This document shows, piece after piece, positions 1 through 10,437 of a stretch of DNA of 64,000 nucleotides (position 1 is its first letter; the number at the start of each line of letters is the position of its first letter). The translations under genes and the position numbers were made by a program. Location: assembly GCA_024509875.1 (NCBI GenBank), contig JAMPIV010019840.1, forward strand, positions 124,001-188,000, given 5' to 3'. This DNA is from Oreohelix idahoensis. Taxonomy: Eukaryota; Mollusca; Gastropoda; Stylommatophora; Oreohelicidae. The notes under the pieces are model-generated. The model did no database searches. It was not told the origin of the DNA and saw only the letters and a program-made list of their open reading frames with translations.

Positions 1-364
1 TTGTTATTAAGGACTATCTTCATTACACATGGTCAACACCATCACTGCTCCAATCTCCTCCCTTACTTAGATCACACAAGGAGGATCTCAGCACAGTGCA
101 CAAACTGTAGCACTGGCGTAATCCCAATGTTTGTACATAATGTATAGGAATCACACATTCTATAAATATTTTTGTGGTGGGTAGGTTTTTTAAATTTTTG
201 CCAGTGCAACAGCTTTTACGATTTCCAACTGCCGTGGGATTTTTAACATGCACAACTTGCACTCGGGACCTCCTATTTTTCCGCCCTTATCCGATCTCAC
301 TAACCATGAGACCGGGGGGAGTATGACGTAATAAGGACCACTGGTTCTGAAAAAAATATTTCAA

Positions 365-452
365 TAAATTATAATCGCTCAGCTGGGATTCAAACCCAGT
401 ACCTATTGAATACGAGGCAGACACCATACCTCTGAGCCACTCCGACCCCCTC
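365..452 (-). repeat. tRNA-derived SINE head or tRNA pseudogene
   Basis: Read on the minus strand, this stretch has a perfect RNA polymerase III A box (TGGCTCAGAGG, 429-439) and a near-perfect B box (GGTTTGAATCC, 386-396), spaced about as in a tRNA. The cloverleaf is imperfect and the sequence continues into AT-rich DNA rather than ending in CCA, so a tRNA-derived SINE head is more likely than a functional tRNA. No target duplication was identified. Confidence 0.6.
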
Positions 453-1537
453 TGACATTTAATACTGAGCAGTAAGTTTGCCTTTCTAAACAATTAAATC
501 TGTTTACAAATTTTAATTAAACTTGCTTAATGTATACATAATGGAGATAGACGCTGTTACTGCAGTAACAAATGAAGTGTCACACTCTCAGTCCATGCTT
601 TAAATGTTCAAAATGGATGTCTGTTGCATGAATAGAAAACATTTATAGAACCCTTGAATCTTCAGAAGCTGGTGTAAATCTACTGTACAAGTTATTCAGG
701 TGTATGACATGGCAGTAAGAGTGCTGACAGACTAGCTTCATGTGCACCCATAGCGGGAACATTGGTCCTGCACAACGGAGAGATACTGAGGACAGTTAAT
801 GATCATCTGTGAGAAAACAACACTGGAACAGATAAATCAACAAGGCTAAGATAGCTGGAATGTGGCCCTGTTAGAACCTTTTTATTTCTCTGTTAGGGTC
901 GTTTTTTTGAAGGTTGTTGATTGCTGAAGGTGTAGAGTCTGTTATTATCGACTATAACGCGAATGGATCCCTTCTTGAAAACTGAAGTAATCAATCAAAT
1001 AAAACTGCCAACAATGGGCACATCAGCAAATGTCAAAGACGGTTTCAGTTATAACCATTTATTGGACGATGCACGATTGACGAGACAAACTGGTCAACAA
1101 GGATGACGGACGATTAACTGTCAACATTACAGTATACAGCGTAGATTTCATATTTAAAAGCAAAACATAGTGAGTCCATTTCGTAAGGTAATCTCTTTTG
1201 AAATGTCTGACTGGTTATACAGTATTCCTTATCAATGGCATCCAAGTAAACAAATAATGCAGTTATGTGCGACAGGTCATCTATCAAATTATCTGTGACC
1301 TTGGCAAATGATGAAGATCCTTATCAGGTCTTCTATATGATAGAAACAATGTTCCAATATCTTTCCAACGTACTTGGCTGGTACTGGCCTCTTCCTTAAA
1401 TCAATGTTGAGTTATAATAATATCAGTTCATGCCAACGACCTTCGTGGCATTAGAGCTTCTATATATATTATCCTTGATTCACCTCTGCTATACGTAGTA
1501 TGTATTCGTAACGACCGAATACAGATTCACATCATAA
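453..1537. other. No recognised feature
   Basis: AT-rich intergenic DNA left of element A1. No reading frame with recognisable domains and no terminal repeat was seen. Confidence 0.5.
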
Positions 1538-2081
1538 AAATACTAAGCCAAATCCTGGATAATTCCCAATGCAGGAATCCGTAGGATTTAAAATTTACAT
1601 AATAAGTTCACGTAAGACTCCATTTTGAACCAATACGTCATTGGCACAACTAGACGTCTACGTGCGACAGAATTACATTAATATATATATATCATACTTG
1701 CTTCTCTTCCCGAGAAAAATCACCAGTATAATGTTGACCCAGGTCCTCATCTTCTTCATAGATGGACGGTCACAATAAAGAATCAATATACCCGAAAACA
1801 CGGGTTCGAACGCCACAAATCAATGGACTGATTCTTGGGCACTAAACTTCTCAACCCCAGCTATGACGTCGACTGGTCTTTTAGCAACACGTGCGGGCGG
1901 GGTAACCCATACTCGCATTAGTGCACAATCGTGCGCTACGAAAATCAAACTCACCAAGAATACTTACTATCATGTAAGTCGGTGCGTAAAGTTTATTACA
2001 GAGGTAGGACCACATATTAATAAATATGAGACTACCCTCATCTGTAAACAACTGTAAAGGCCTACGAAAAGGGCTCTACAG
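1538..2081 (-). repeat. 3' LTR of A1
   Basis: Near-identical to 9014-9555. On the minus strand it begins TGTAGAGCCC and is preceded by a G-rich polypurine-like tract (rc of 2082-2103), as expected for the plus-strand primer of a 3' LTR. The other end reads TTAGTATTT and lacks a canonical CA. A 64-codon frame lies in both LTR copies, but there is no sign that it is a gene. Confidence 0.8.
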
Positions 2082-3021
2082 ATTCCTTACCAATTCCCCC
2101 CCAAAAAATTAATTATATTAATTTTTTTCTTTACTACTCGAAACTAGAGGTGCTTCAAGTGTACATTATCATATAATATTAATATAGCATGACATAGAAT
2201 CATCAAACATAAATATGAAATTTAAGTTAACTCAAATAAACAAAAGGTATGCACAAAAGCATACACCCACAATTGACCACCTTTGGTACAATGTGGTAAA
2301 TGAAATGAAATCACATGTAGAAATAATGAATTAAAACAAATAGAAACGCAAAATGAAAAGAAATGTAAAAACCAATGAATAAACAGAAAAGTGATGGATA
2401 TGTCTTAAAAATGACAAGTGAAAAAAAATGAAAGAATACAATTTAAACACATGTATAGATCAACACACTTAACCGTGTCTAAAAGTTCCTTTGTGGTACT
2501 AATAAAAGTGCAAATGTTAAATCACTCTTCTTACCGAGTGATAAATATTAAATGTTTACAATTAAATATTTCATAGTGATCTAAATTAATTCTTATACTC
2601 ATTAACTAAGTATCAACGGTTACTAATCTACCGAATTATTTATTTAAAAAAAAATTAACAATGTCATTAAATTTCGTAGATTAAGAAAGTTCCATTGTCC
2701 TGTTAGGAAACCGTAAAATTATACTAGGTTCCGTTCCATGAAAAAAAAAAAACAACCAAGTGTTCGCAATGTTATTTCGGTGAGAAAATATAATCTGTTT
2801 TTTTGATTCAACGTTATTCTCTCTTCAATATCCTGAGTACGTAAATGTTATTTTCACAAAGATAGTCATATACCTAACGTTCCATGTTATTTTAATACAT
2901 AATCATTGTAGATTTCACTTGACTGAATGTTAATGACTCTTGTAATAAAGGTATCACACGTAAAAAGTTACAATTGACAAACTGTCTGTGTCGAAGTTCA
3001 GTTATCTGCAGTGCGTAGCTG
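2082..3021 (-). other. 3' untranslated region of A1
   Basis: AT-rich non-coding sequence between the pol stop and the 3' LTR. It ends at the LTR in a polypurine-like tract on the minus strand. Confidence 0.6.
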
Positions 3022-6000
3022 TTAATGTGATTCCTTAGGACATCTCGACAAAACGTCTGCGAGAACATTCTGGGTACCAGGTATGGATCGAATCGTGAAA
3101 CAATACGGTTGGAGAGCGATCGCATACCTAGTCGATTTGGCAGATTTCACGTCTTTCGTGTTAAGAGCAGTAAGCGCTTTTTGGTCTGATTCCACAATAA
3201 AGTGTGATCCAAGCAGATATCTCTGGAGTTTAGTTATTGACCAAACAAGTCCAAGAAGTTCCTTATCTAGAACAGAGTAATTTTGTTCAGTCGGAGTTAA
3301 CTTCCGTGATACATAGAGAACTGGATGCAAGGTGCCATTATATTCTTGTAGTAACACGCTTCCCACGCCGTAGTTAGAAGCATCGCTGCGTAAAACAAAT
3401 GGTAAGTTCGCATTAGGCAACCTTAAAACAGGAGCATCCGAAAAAAATTTCTTTATGGTATCCAACGCGATTTGATGTTCGTTTGACCACTGAATCACGT
3501 TAGCTGCACCTTTCCTAAGTAATGAAGAGAAAGGAGCAGTAATGGACGAAAGATGTGGAATGAATTTCCCATAATATTGTACTAGTCCCAACAGAGATCG
3601 CACTTGTTTCTTTGTTTTAGGTGTAGAGATATTAAGGATTTTAGAGACATTACTGTCCTCTGTATATAACATACCGCGACCAATACGGTGACCCAAAAAA
3701 GAAATATCGTGGAAACCCACAAATGCCTTCGATGGCTTAGCAGTTAAGTTATGATATTGTAACGTGGACAGTAATGAGTTTAATCCTTCTATATGTTCTT
3801 CCCAAGAGTCACTGAAAAGACAAATGTCATCTATATACGCAATGACATTGGGATGATGAGAAAGAATTCGGCGCATCATGCGCATGAACGTGGCAGGAGC
3901 GTTGACTAACCTGAAAGGCATAAAATTCCATTGGAATAGACCCCGAGGCGTCGAGAAAGCAGTGAGTGGTTTTGCCCTTTCTGTCAATGGTACTTGCCAA
4001 TAGCCCTTTGACAGATCGAACTTAGAGAAGAAAGTAGAATGAGATAATTTTACTAATAAATCTTCTAAAAGTGGCAAAGGTTCTGCGTCAAATTGTGTGA
4101 CTTTATTTAATTTTCTGTAGTCTACACATAGACGAATGTTGTTATCTTTCTTTCTAATTATCACCATAGATGAAGCATATGGTGACAACGATGGTTCAAT
4201 TATGTTTAATCGAAGCATCTCATCCAATTCCTTTTCGACCTTATCACGAAAGTGTAAAGGTATGGGATATGGACGAATACGGATAGGTGTTTCATCAGTT
4301 AGAAGGATATCATGTTGAATAGCTGACGTATGACCTGGAATGTCAGTGAGAACCTTATCATACGTTTGGAGTAGTGATGAAACTTGCTGTCGTTGATCAG
4401 CCGAAAGAGAAGAAGAAATAGTGACATCATTCCAGCTTTCAGTGGAATGAATTGGTACAACTGGTATGGGCAATTGTACATCTTGAAAAGAAGACTCTTC
4501 TTCTTGTATAACTGACAAATTAGTATAGTTGTGAATGTGAGGAGTAGGATCGTCAGTCGCTTGAAATACTGATTGTAGATAATCAGGACGTGAATAATAC
4601 TCTTTCAACATGTTAATGTGAAAGGTTTTGTGTTTTCCGTTAATATCGACAATGTAGTCAACATCGGATATTCTTGAGATGATCCTAAAAGGACCTCTCC
4701 ATGTGATCAGTAGACGATTGTTATGAGAAGGCAGTAAAACAAAAGCTTCGTCACCAGGAATAAGCTGGCGAAGACGTCTATACCTGTTAGCAAATAAACG
4801 AGCTTTTTCTTTAGCCTCTTTGGATGATGCAGTAGCTATTCTACAAGCATCTATTATTCTCTTTCTTAAAGAGATGACATACTCATATGAGGATTGAGTT
4901 TCCTCAGGTATATTATCTTCAACCAATAAATCATGGATTAAAGACATAGGTCCGCGTGGTTGTATGCCAAATACTAACTGGAAGGGAGAAAATCCCGTGG
5001 CTTGATTTTTCACTTCATGGTACGCAAACAGAGCAGCGGGCAGGACTCGGTCCCACTCCTGAGGGTGATCTTGAGTCATCTTACCCAACAACTGCATAAG
5101 TGTCCTATTCTGTCTCTCAATTAACCCATTTGACATGGCATGGTATATTGAACTGAGAGATCTATCTATACCCAATGTCTTCATAACCTGTGACATTGAT
5201 TCGGAAATAAACTGGACACCATGATCCGATAGGATCTTACGCGGAAAACCAATGCGTGAAAAGATCAACATTAAAGCTTCTGCAACACTGGCAGATGAGG
5301 TGTTCATAAGAGGTATGGCCTCAGGCCAACGCGTACACATATCGATACAGGTAAGAATATGTGTATGTCCTCTTGCAGATGGCAATATAGGACCAATGAT
5401 GTCGATCGCCATTTTATCAAATGGTCTAATAGGTATGTCCGCAGCTTGGATAGGAGCATCATGATATGGACCCCTTACTTTAACTTCCTGACATGTTACG
5501 CAGGAACGACAATAGAGATTACCATCTCTATGAACGCCAGGCCAATAGAATGAGGATAGCACTCTAGATTTGGTTCGCGAAAACCCCATATGACCTGCAC
5601 ATTGAGAATCATGAGCATGTCGTAATATTCTAGGTCTCATAGAAGACGGGACCAGAATTTGTGAACGTACAGATGAATCTGTTTCTCTTATTAATCTAAC
5701 TAAAATACCCTTTTTTAGAGCAAATTGGTGTTTAGAATTTGTAATTGTGTTGTTATAATTTCTCTTAGTCACCAATTGAAAAAATCTCTGCAAAGAATTA
5801 TCATTCTTTTGTAAATTAGCAAACAGCTCCCTTGAAATAGGAGAATCATCATCATTACTATTATGAACCGTAGGTTCAGAAGTTGATTCACGCGACAATT
5901 CAGTAGCTTGCGCTCTGGTAACCACTGCATTTGCAGCATGAATATGTCGCTTTTCCCATTCATAAATCTGCGGTGGTGTACACTCTTTTATACCGTGTAT

Positions 6001-6531
6001 ACAACCAAGTATCACGTCGCTAACTGGATTCTGTAGAAGACAGGCATGGATCTTCCCTGAAAAGAAAGGTGTATGTAAATTAATGATGGCTGTAGGGAAG
6101 GTTTCCACAGTTCCCCCGAATGTGACGCACTTGACCACGTTGCCAGTGGCCAAGGAAGGGTCAATCAGAGAGTTCCGCACTCCGACGGTACTGCAGCCTG
6201 AATCAAACAAAATAGAGCATGGAATAGAGTTGACGTATCCTCTGTTGAATCTTAAACAACCCTTTCCGTGGTGAATTGATGCAGAAGTAGCTGTACAAAC
6301 TGCTGGTAGACTTGGTAGAATGTGTCCGCATCGCAGCGTCGTGATCGCCTTTGGCTGGAATAGCGTTGAGCATTCTTGACATGTCTTTACCTGCTCTAGA
6401 TCGATACAAGACATAGCATTATGTTGATTAACATTATTGTCTTTATCTTTGTTAGTTTGTGCTTCAATTGAAGCAACATTGGAATGTTGTCGTGGCCTGC
6501 TCGACGATCTATCTCTTCGTCGCGATCGATT
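3022..6531 (-). CDS. pol: Pol polyprotein: protease-integrase-RT-RNase H
   Basis: Makes the enzymes for A1 reverse transcription and integration. The frame is open from just after the gag stop (6532); the first Met is at 6414 (1130 residues from there). Counting from that Met: a Cys/His cluster (C12, C15, C29, H31); a retropepsin with DSG at 71-73 and ILG at 135-137; an integrase zinc-binding HHCC (H268, H275, C305, C308); the integrase core D338, D397, E433 (35 residues between the last two); a GPF/Y motif at 574-576; RT with YIDD at 860-863; RNase H with D1011, E1052, D1077, D1120. No frameshift or stop interrupts it, so it may be functional. Integrase before RT separates it from standard gypsy elements. 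RT motif 4 reads MPFRL where most gypsy RTs have a Gly. No chromodomain was seen. Confidence 0.93.
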   Translation of the reverse strand, partial: NRSRRRDRSSSRPRQHSNVASIEAQTNKDKDNNVNQHNAMSCIDLEQVKTCQECSTLFQPKAITTLRCGHILPSLPAVCTATSASIHHGKGCLRFNRGYVNSIPCSILFDSGCSTVGVRNSLIDPSLATGNVVKCVTFGGTVETFPTAIINLHTPFFSGKIHACLLQNPVSDVILGCIHGIKECTPPQIYEWEKRHIHAANAVVTRAQATELSRESTSEPTVHNSNDDDSPISRELFANLQKNDNSLQRFFQLVTKRNYNNTITNSKHQFALKKGILVRLIRETDSSVRSQILVPSSMRPRILRHAHDSQCAGHMGFSRTKSRVLSSFYWPGVHRDGNLYCRSCVTCQEVKVRGPYHDAPIQAADIPIRPFDKMAIDIIGPILPSARGHTHILTCIDMCTRWPEAIPLMNTSSASVAEALMLIFSRIGFPRKILSDHGVQFISESMSQVMKTLGIDRSLSSIYHAMSNGLIERQNRTLMQLLGKMTQDHPQEWDRVLPAALFAYHEVKNQATGFSPFQLVFGIQPRGPMSLIHDLLVEDNIPEETQSSYEYVISLRKRIIDACRIATASSKEAKEKARLFANRYRRLRQLIPGDEAFVLLPSHNNRLLITWRGPFRIISRISDVDYIVDINGKHKTFHINMLKEYYSRPDYLQSVFQATDDPTPHIHNYTNLSVIQEEESSFQDVQLPIPVVPIHSTESWNDVTISSSLSADQRQQVSSLLQTYDKVLTDIPGHTSAIQHDILLTDETPIRIRPYPIPLHFRDKVEKELDEMLRLNIIEPSLSPYASSMVIIRKKDNNIRLCVDYRKLNKVTQFDAEPLPLLEDLLVKLSHSTFFSKFDLSKGYWQVPLTERAKPLTAFSTPRGLFQWNFMPFRLVNAPATFMRMMRRILSHHPNVIAYIDDICLFSDSWEEHIEGLNSLLSTLQYHNLTAKPSKAFVGFHDISFLGHRIGRGMLYTEDSNVSKILNISTPKTKKQVRSLLGLVQYYGKFIPHLSSITAPFSSLLRKGAANVIQWSNEHQIALDTIKKFFSDAPVLRLPNANLPFVLRSDASNYGVGSVLLQEYNGTLHPVLYVSRKLTPTEQNYSVLDKELLGLVWSITKLQRYLLGSHFIVESDQKALTALNTKDVKSAKSTRYAIALQPYCFTIRSIPGTQNVLADVLSRCPKESH

Positions 6532-7987
6532 TTAACTATTGTCATTAAAATTGCTATAATTACTATTTCTGCTATCATTAAAATTTGGATGAGTCCGCCA
6601 ATGAAAGTTATCACTGTTGTGATGTTGGCTAAATGATTTATTCATAAATCTATTTCTATTTTCAGGATGATGTGATTGAGATCTCCAATGTTGTTTATTA
6701 TTATTACCTTGATTATATTTAGGATTGTTGTTAATAAAATCTCGAGATCTGTGAGATTGGCCCCATGATACATTAAATGGAGCAGACTGTTGGTATTGTT
6801 TCCCCTTTTGAAAATGACCAAAGTTGATATTATTATTACTTCCCCTTTGAAAATTTCTATCGCTACTCATCGAACGATTTCTAGGGAAATTGTTATGTTG
6901 CATAGCGAAAGCAACGGGTAAATCGTCCTTAATCTGCGCATTGCTGATATCCATGTTAGGATGAGCGGTGCAGAAATTTTTGCAATGTTCTGACATTTCT
7001 TTTATATTACCAGGCTTACGTTCATGTAGGAACGCAAGAAATGCAGGACTGACTGCCGATAAAACTTTATCTCGTAATAATAAGTCGAAAATACCGTCAT
7101 AAGATTTCTCTACCTTGGACAGTTCGATCCATCTATCCAAGGTAAGACGTATTTGAGAAAGAAAATCATCAAAGTTCTTGCTAGATTGCGGGAGCATAGA
7201 CTTGAACTTCATTCTATACTGATCTTCTGTCATTTGAAATTTGTTTAGGAGAGCGGCCCTAAGAGCATCATAATCATTTTTATCTATAGAGCTAGTAGTG
7301 TGATAAACAGCCATTGCCTCTCCTGTAAGTAATCTGGATAAGTGGGTGCAGTATAATGATTTATCCAAGTTGTATGACCTACATGTAGCCTCAAATCTGT
7401 CCAGAAAGAATATGACATCGTCGGATGGTGGGTTAAACTTTGGCAATTTTAGATGAACCTCTCTAAAATTCTCATGTCTAGATGAAGACTGGCCTTCCTG
7501 AGTCTTTTGTGTATTACATTCACTTAACAATCTTATTCTATGCAATTCCAATTCGGCAAGTTTCAAATCATGCTGACGTTTCCTTTCATTCTCGTCTGTC
7601 TCAAGCTGAAGCCTTTTTGTATTTTGTTCAGCTATTAATCTTCTTTCTTCCATTTCCTTTTGTTTAACTTCTATCTCCTTTTGTTTTTCCTCAACATCAA
7701 ATCTAAATTTTTCTTCAGCCTCGAATTTTTTCTGTTCTGCCTCACGCTGAAATCGTTTCTCTTCTAATTCAGCGGCTAATTTCATTTTTTTTCTCATTTT
7801 CATCAGCCTCAAACTTTTTATGTTCCAGTTCAATCTGAAGATTTTGTGATTTTAATTTTTCTGCCTCTAATCTTTGAGATTCCAACCTTTGAGACTCTTT
7901 GTATTCCGCCATAGCAAATGATCTAATCTCTTCCGGAGGTATATTAAGCGCCTTAGCCTGCTTAATAAAATAGTCTAAGGTAGACAT
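6532..7987 (-). pseudogene. gag: Gag of A1, one frameshift
   Basis: Structural protein of the virus-like particle. It starts at ATG 7987 with A at -3. The N-terminus has a short conserved motif (TLDYFIKQ) shared with A2 and A3, followed by a long Glu/Lys/Arg-rich coiled coil, a capsid-like part (LPKFNPPSDDVIFFLDRF), and an Asn/Arg/Ser/His-rich basic tail that lacks a CCHC zinc knuckle. The reading frame shifts near 7795 in a run of eight A on the minus strand, which could be real decay, slippage or an assembly error. It ends at TAA 6532-6534, and pol continues downstream in the same frame. Confidence 0.85.
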
Positions 7988-9013
7988 TATTCAAGATTAT
8001 TCTGAAATAATTCTACTTAAAAGTGTTATTATACCAAGTGGTCATCGTTCCTGTCCTAGAACGGTAAATTAAAGTCATATAATAGTCAAATATATTAATA
8101 ATTAATAACGTAATTTATGCATTGAAATGTTATGAAAGCAACAACGTGACAGACAATAGCAACAATACTGACAAGACGAGATAATCAAAGACGAAGAACA
8201 CGATCGCAGAAATCAACAAAATTAAAATGTGAAACTAAAATAGGATGTCGTAAAGAATTACGATGATAACTGCGATAAGATAATAAACAAGACAATGAAC
8301 AACACAGTGTATAAACATTAATGGTGTAAAAAAACTGAACGAAAGTCAGGTGAGAAGGACGTAGTATACAAACAAAATACATCATAAAACTAAAGTACGA
8401 GTAAAAATAACTACCAAAAACAACAATTAAAACTTGACGCTACAACTAAAACAGCCAGGTGTCACAGACCACCAGACACAGTGGACCTAAAATCCTTCTA
8501 TGCTCACGCATAGGAACATTCCATTGAGGGAAGTCTGGAAAATAATTCCTATAGAACACTCAAGACGGACCTGTGGTGAAACTGGTATTTTTTTCCGTCC
8601 TAAGTCGCCATTCCCAACCTCCCACGATAAACATAAAACATAGAACATGAAACATGAATAAGAAAGTAGTGGACATATTACTAGGAGATAAGATGCAGCT
8701 AAACGTAAAATGGTGAAATGAACATGACGTTTTTACTTATCTCAATTGATAACAAAAAGATATCCCTCACATCCGGGACTGCATGTATGAGACATCTATT
8801 GGAAGTAATGTAATGCCAGAGTCCAATGTTGAAACTTGAAAGTTAAAGTCCATGGATTGTCCTTGACATGGGATGACCGTTAAAGTTGCTGTAAGGTCCA
8901 GGATGTTGTCGCCTTGAAAGATAGCATATTTCTATTCAACCGAGTTTGAATGTAGACTTGAGTTCGATACTGCTACTGAAAACTGGATATTTTCAGAGCA
9001 CACTGCGCCGCCA
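7988..9013 (-). other. 5' leader of A1
   Basis: About 1 kb between the 5' LTR and gag with no recognisable coding sequence. Directly after the LTR (minus strand) the sequence reads TGGCGGCGCAG, which sits where a primer binding site should be, but I cannot match it to a tRNA 3' end. Confidence 0.55.
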
Positions 9014-9555
9014 AAATACTAAGCCAAATCCTGGATAATTCCCAATGCAGGAATCCGTAGGATTTAAAATTTACATAATAAGTTCACGTAAGACCATTTT
9101 GAACCAATACGTCATTGGCACAACTAGACGTCTACATGCGACAGAATTACATTAATATATATATATCATACTTGCTTCTCTTCCCGAGAAAAATCACCAG
9201 TATAATGTTGACCCAGGTCCTCATCTTCTTCATAGACGGACGGTCACAATAAAGAATCAATATACCCGAAAACACGGGTTCGAACGCCACAAATCAATGG
9301 ACTGATTCTTGGGCACTAAACTTCTCAACCCCAGCTATGACGTCGACTGGTCTTTTAGCAACACGTGCGGGCGGGGTAACCCATACTCGCATTAGTGCAC
9401 AATCGTGCGCTACGAAAATCAAACTCACCAAGAATACTTACTATCATGTAAGTCGGTGCGTAAAGTTTATTACAGAGGTAGGACCACATATTAATAAATA
9501 TGAGACTGCCCTCATCTGTAAACGACTGTAAAGGCCTACGAAAAGGGCTCTACAG
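9014..9555 (-). repeat. 5' LTR of A1
   Basis: Direct repeat partner of 1538-2081, same orientation. It should carry the promoter and the start of the genomic transcript. Confidence 0.8.
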
Positions 9556-9719
9556 GCCCCAAACATAAGACGCAGGTATGAGAGGATACATCTGACATCT
9601 ATACAATCGGGATGCTTCAGTACAGTAAGCATTCATACACTTCAACGTTTGCTGAGGGAGACTCAGCACCAATGGGTTTGCCTGGATTGCAATGATGTCC
9701 ACCCTGAATAATAATCACA

Positions 9720-10437
9720 TCTTCTTCTTCTTTGATCCTTAGTGGCCATCACTCCTCGTGGCATCTTGTAGAGCAGCAAAGAATTGTTTCCACTTTGTTC
9801 AGTCGGCAGCCATCCTTCGTAATGTGCTTTAACTGTGGTTCATTTGTTTTTGGTCGGCCTCTCTTTTGCTTTCCTCTGGAGGTCCATAGCATAGTTGTTC
9901 CTGTAATAGTATCAGGGTCTGTTCTGAGGACATGGCAAACCCAACTCCACAATCTACCAGCTATGATGGTGTGCATGTCCTCATGGTTACTCCAAATTAG
10001 TTATTGGTTGGTGATGGTATTCGGCCAAAAGATTCAGTGAATTTTCCTTAGGCAGATTGTGTGGAAGAAGAACAGTTTTGACATTTCCTTCTCTGTTACT
10101 CTTCAGCGTTCCACATCATAGAGAAGCACAGAAAGTACACAGCTGTCATATAATCTTAAATTGGTGTTTGTGCTGTACTGGGAAGACATCGAGATGTTGT
10201 TGAGACTAGTAAAAACTGTCTCGCTTTATTCATTCTGTTTGTTTATGTCTTTGCTTGTTCTGCCCTCTAGTGTTACTATGCATCCTAATTAAGTAAATGT
10301 GCCTGTCTGTTCTAGCTTCAGGTTCCTTATTGTTATTGGCTCAGGATTGCCTACATTGAGTGTCATGAGCTCTGTCTTGTTCAGATTGATGTTCAAACCT
10401 ACCTGCTGTCTATACTTACTCAGTCTGTCAGTTCTTT
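9720..10437 (-). mobile_element. LINE-a 3' fragment (RT C-terminal part)
   Basis: A truncated non-LTR retrotransposon on the minus strand, same family as 51814-53646. It encodes pieces of the RT thumb and C-terminal region (for example the AGRLWSWVCHVLR and GRPKT segments near 9800-9970, and a QQVGLNINLN-like segment near 10400) in broken frames. The left end carries a TTC run, i.e. a (GAA)n tail on the minus strand. Confidence 0.7.

Larger units (their letters stand above)
1538..9555 (-). mobile_element. Gmr1-like LTR retrotransposon A1
   Basis: An 8.0-kb element on the minus strand, bounded by nearly identical direct repeats at 1538-2081 and 9014-9555. By eye the repeats differ at about four bases plus one 2-nt indel, which indicates recent insertion. 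Internal order on the minus strand is leader, gag (7987-6532), then pol with protease, integrase, RT and RNase H (to 3022). Integrase upstream of RT is the hallmark of Gmr1-like elements, a Ty3/gypsy lineage first described from deuterostomes. No target-site duplication was found, so the outer boundary of one LTR may be imperfect. Confidence 0.85.

Noticed and set aside
1800..1820. B-box-like GGGTTCGAACGCC in the A1 LTR
   Set aside because: Extra base in the motif and no A box at the right distance.
1863..2057. 64-codon frame present in both A1 LTRs
   Set aside because: Conserved only because the LTRs are recent copies; no domain or codon evidence.
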